A stretch of DNA of 64,000 bases from NCBI RefSeq assembly GCF_027889715.1, contig NZ_JAPJZH010000009.1, positions 62,001-126,000 on the forward strand. The letters run 5' to 3'. A program made the position numbers and the translations under genes. The notes beneath the pieces are model-generated. The model was not told the origin of the DNA, ran no database searches, and saw nothing but the letters and a program-made list of their open reading frames with translations. Positions 62,004 through 64,000 of the stretch are shown piece by piece. Source of the stretch: Allohoeflea poritis. Its GTDB lineage: Bacteria > Pseudomonadota > Alphaproteobacteria > Rhizobiales > Rhizobiaceae. Position 1 is the stretch's first letter. Every line of letters begins with the position of its first letter.

Positions 62004-63475
62004 TTCTCCGCTGTGAAATGGCCCGCCGCCTGTTCGACGATGTGGGCAAGCCGGAACAGCGTTTCTTCCTCGAACGGTTTTCCGATGAGCTGCAGACCGA
62101 GCGGCAGGCCGTGATCGTCAAGGCCTGCCGGCACGGCGATTCCGGGAAGACCGGCCATGTTGACGGTCACCGTGAAGATGTCGTTGAGATACATCTTCAC
62201 CGGATCGGCCGCCATGTCCTGATCGGCGATGCCGAAGGCCGCCGAAGGCGTCGCCGGCGTCAGGATCGCATCGACGCCGGCATCGAAGACCTTTTCGAAA
62301 TCGCGCTTGATCAGCGTGCGGACCTTCTGGGCGCGCAGATAATAGGCATCGTAATAACCAGCGGACAGCACGTATGTGCCGATCATCACCCGGCGCTTGA
62401 CCTCCGGTCCGAAACCGGCGGCGCGGGTCTTTTCATACATTTCGACAATGTCGCCGCCCGGTTCGCGCAGGCCATAGCGCACCCCGTCATAGCGCGCGAG
62501 GTTGGACGAGGCTTCCGCCGGCGCCACGATATAATAAGCCGGAAGAGCGTATTTTGTGTGCGGCAGCGAGATCGGCACGATTTCCGCGCCGGCATCCTTC
62601 ATCCAGGCAATGCCCTTCTGCCAGAGCACCTCGATCTCCTCCGGCATACCATCCATGCGGTATTCCTCCGGAATGCCGATGCGCATGCCCTTGACTGACT
62701 GGCCGATCGCGGCCTCGTAATCGGGAACCGGCATGTCGACCGACGTCGTGTCCTTCGGATCGCTCGAGGCCATGGATTTCAGCAGGATGGCCGAATCCCG
62801 CACATCCCGGGTAATGGGTCCGGCCTGATCCAGCGATGAAGCGAAGGCAACCACCCCCCAGCGCGAACAACGACCATAGGTCGGCTTGATGCCGACGGTG
62901 CCGGTAAAGGCAGCCGGCTGCCGGATCGATCCACCGGTGTCCGTCGCGGTGGCGCCGGCGCAAAGATGCGCGGCGACGGCGGCTGCCGAACCTCCGGACG
63001 AGCCGCCCGGCACCAGTGCCTTGTTATCGTCCTTGCGGCGCCACGGATTGGTGACCGGTCCATAATATGACGTTTCGTTGGACGAGCCCATGGCGAACTC
63101 GTCCATGTTCAGCTTGCCCAGCATCACCGCCCCATCGGCCCAGAGATTGGCGGTAACGGTTGACTCGTAGCGCGGCTTGAAGCTGTCCAGGATATGACTG
63201 CCGGCCTGCGTGTGCACGCCTTCGGTGCCGAACAGGTCCTTGATGCCAAGGGGAATGCCCTCAAGCGCTCCGCCCTCGCCCTTGTCGAACCGCGCGTCGG
63301 ATTCAGCCGCCTGGCTTCTGGCCTTTTCCGCCGTAACCGCCACATAGGCGTTGATCGACGGGTTTGCCGCCTCGATCGCGCCAAGATAGGCGTCGGTCAG
63401 TTCAGCGGACGTAATGTCCCTGCTTTTCAGCTTGTCCCGCGCTTGCGCGATCGTCAGGCTTGTCAGTTCGCTCAT
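61994..63475 (-). CDS. gatA: Asp-tRNA(Asn)/Glu-tRNA(Gln) amidotransferase subunit A
   Basis: Amidase subunit of GatCAB, which converts mischarged Glu-tRNA(Gln) or Asp-tRNA(Asn) to the amide. The 493-residue length is normal. The Ser-cisSer-Lys triad is intact: Lys79 (IPLGIKDLF), Ser159 (PGGSSGGS) and Ser183 ([10 protein letters not shown]). The start at 63475 reads [20 protein letters not shown]; an upstream Met lacks support. It is co-directional with gatC, 73 bp upstream. gatB is not in the window. Confidence 0.96.
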   Translation of the reverse strand: MSELTSLTIAQARDKLKSRDITSAELTDAYLGAIEAANPSINAYVAVTAEKARSQAAESDARFDKGEGGALEGIPLGIKDLFGTEGVHTQAGSHILDSFKPRYESTVTANLWADGAVMLGKLNMDEFAMGSSNETSYYGPVTNPWRRKDDNKALVPGGSSGGSAAAVAAHLCAGATATDTGGSIRQPAAFTGTVGIKPTYGRCSRWGVVAFASSLDQAGPITRDVRDSAILLKSMASSDPKDTTSVDMPVPDYEAAIGQSVKGMRIGIPEEYRMDGMPEEIEVLWQKGIAWMKDAGAEIVPISLPHTKYALPAYYIVAPAEASSNLARYDGVRYGLREPGGDIVEMYEKTRAAGFGPEVKRRVMIGTYVLSAGYYDAYYLRAQKVRTLIKRDFEKVFDAGVDAILTPATPSAAFGIADQDMAADPVKMYLNDIFTVTVNMAGLPGIAVPAGLDDHGLPLGLQLIGKPFEEETLFRLAHIVEQAAGHFTAEKWW

Positions 63476-63547
63476 GTTCTTATTGTCACTCTTCGGGCAA
63501 CGACTCATCCGGCCGAGGCCGGGAAATGAAATTCGGTATCGTCGGAT

Positions 63548-63835
63548 CTATTCGACGACTTTAGGGACGAGGAAGAAATTCTCGTCGCTTTCGGGCGCGT
63601 TGGCGACGATATCATCCGCCTTGCCGCCATCATTGACGACATCCTGGCGTTTCTTCATCGGCATCGGCATCACCGAGGTCATCGGCTCGACACCATCCAC
63701 ATCGACTTCGTTCAACTGCTCGACAAAGCCGAGAATGGTGTTGAGCTCGCCTTCCATTCTGGCCGCCTCCTCATCGCTGACGGCGATGCGGGCAAGGTGG
63801 GCAACGCGTTTGACCGTTGCAAGATCGACAGACAT
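63548..63835 (-). CDS. gatC: Asp-tRNA(Asn)/Glu-tRNA(Gln) amidotransferase subunit C
   Basis: A 95-residue GatC chaperone subunit that ties GatA to GatB. Family phrases are [20 protein letters not shown] at the N-terminus, [20 protein letters not shown], and the C-terminal [20 protein letters not shown] ... FFLVPKVVE, which contains the usual FxVPKVVE ending. It precedes gatA in the same operon. Confidence 0.96.
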   Translation of the reverse strand: MSVDLATVKRVAHLARIAVSDEEAARMEGELNTILGFVEQLNEVDVDGVEPMTSVMPMPMKKRQDVVNDGGKADDIVANAPESDENFFLVPKVVE

Positions 63836-63931
63836 CGGGGATCAACTCCGGAAGATGGAAATTCAGCCGTGGCTATAAACGCGCCCACGCGGAAGGGCAA
63901 GGGCGCGCCGTGCCGGATTTGAACGCCGGCT

Positions 63932-64000
63932 TTACAGATCCAGCGCGCCGCCGACTTCGGGGACCCGCACCAGCCCGGCATCGCCCTCCATGGCGGCGAC
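63932..64000 (-). CDS. C-terminal end of a minus-strand gene, cut by the window edge
   Basis: The last 22 codons of an ORF that enters from beyond 64000, ending MEGDAGLVRVPEVGGALDL and TAA at 63932-63934. Too little remains to name it. Confidence 0.4.
   Translation of the reverse strand, partial: VAAMEGDAGLVRVPEVGGALDL

Noticed and set aside
1-64000. CRISPR array or rRNA operon
   Set aside because: No regularly spaced direct repeats and no rRNA-like sequence were seen in the window.

Overview
The window is one contiguous stretch of a GC-rich alphaproteobacterial chromosome, most likely order Hyphomicrobiales (Rhizobiales) and possibly marine. This placement is an inference from gene content: a fused class II ribonucleotide reductase (NrdJ) preceded by tandem NrdR boxes, DUF1127 and DUF1344 small proteins, a Zur-boxed zinT, an Omp25-like porin, a TRAP transporter and gatCA. 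Almost all of it is ordinary chromosomal sequence. One visibly AT-richer accessory island lies at about 29.3-36.0 kb.

Layout. 0-9.7 kb: alanine dehydrogenase with its divergent Lrp-type regulator; a hydrolase and MFS exporter that share their stop site; a 29-residue basic micro-ORF; and a two-gene unit pairing a PhnZ/MIOX-like HD enzyme with a fatty acid hydroxylase, divergent from a LysR gene. 9.8-12.5 kb: tRNA-Leu(UAA), an XRE regulator with two small downstream genes, and a convergent GNAT gene; related TGCATA-type palindromes lie in both promoters. 12.5-21 kb: a six-gene, same-strand locus (LysR, YcsI/DUF1445, TRAP DctP-DctQ-DctM, fused 5-oxoprolinase) that reads as a pyroglutamate uptake and salvage operon. 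21-25 kb: CinA-like protein, DUF1127, a universal stress protein, xanthine phosphoribosyltransferase and a haloalkane dehalogenase. 25.3-29.2 kb: nrdJ behind two NrdR boxes exactly 31 bp apart.

29.3-36.1 kb is the island. It holds a three-gene operon (75-aa ORF, SAMHD1/YwfO-type HD dNTPase, YwgA-like protein), a decayed and an intact REP-associated (RAYT) transposase element with 18-bp terminal inverted repeats, an HNH-nuclease-like gene, an orphan gene, and a duplicated, truncated zinT whose coding sequence is cut exactly at the RAYT end. The HD/YwgA pair is the best candidate here for an undescribed, possibly antiphage, system.

36-64 kb is core and semi-core sequence: intact zinT, a PAQR/HlyIII protein, a formyltransferase, DUF1344, an ATP-grasp-like protein, a DUF922 protease bracketed by RAYT-end-like repeats, a SABATH-type methyltransferase, two glycosyltransferases, several small exported proteins, a short PlsB-like acyltransferase, a lipoprotein aminopeptidase, a 26-residue sORF with a perfect Shine-Dalgarno, a Cys/Met-type PLP enzyme, a large membrane protein, PhoX, a DUF1194-dienelactone hydrolase pair, an ankyrin-GNAT pair, an outer-membrane barrel, a PaaI thioesterase and gatCA, ending inside one more minus-strand gene.
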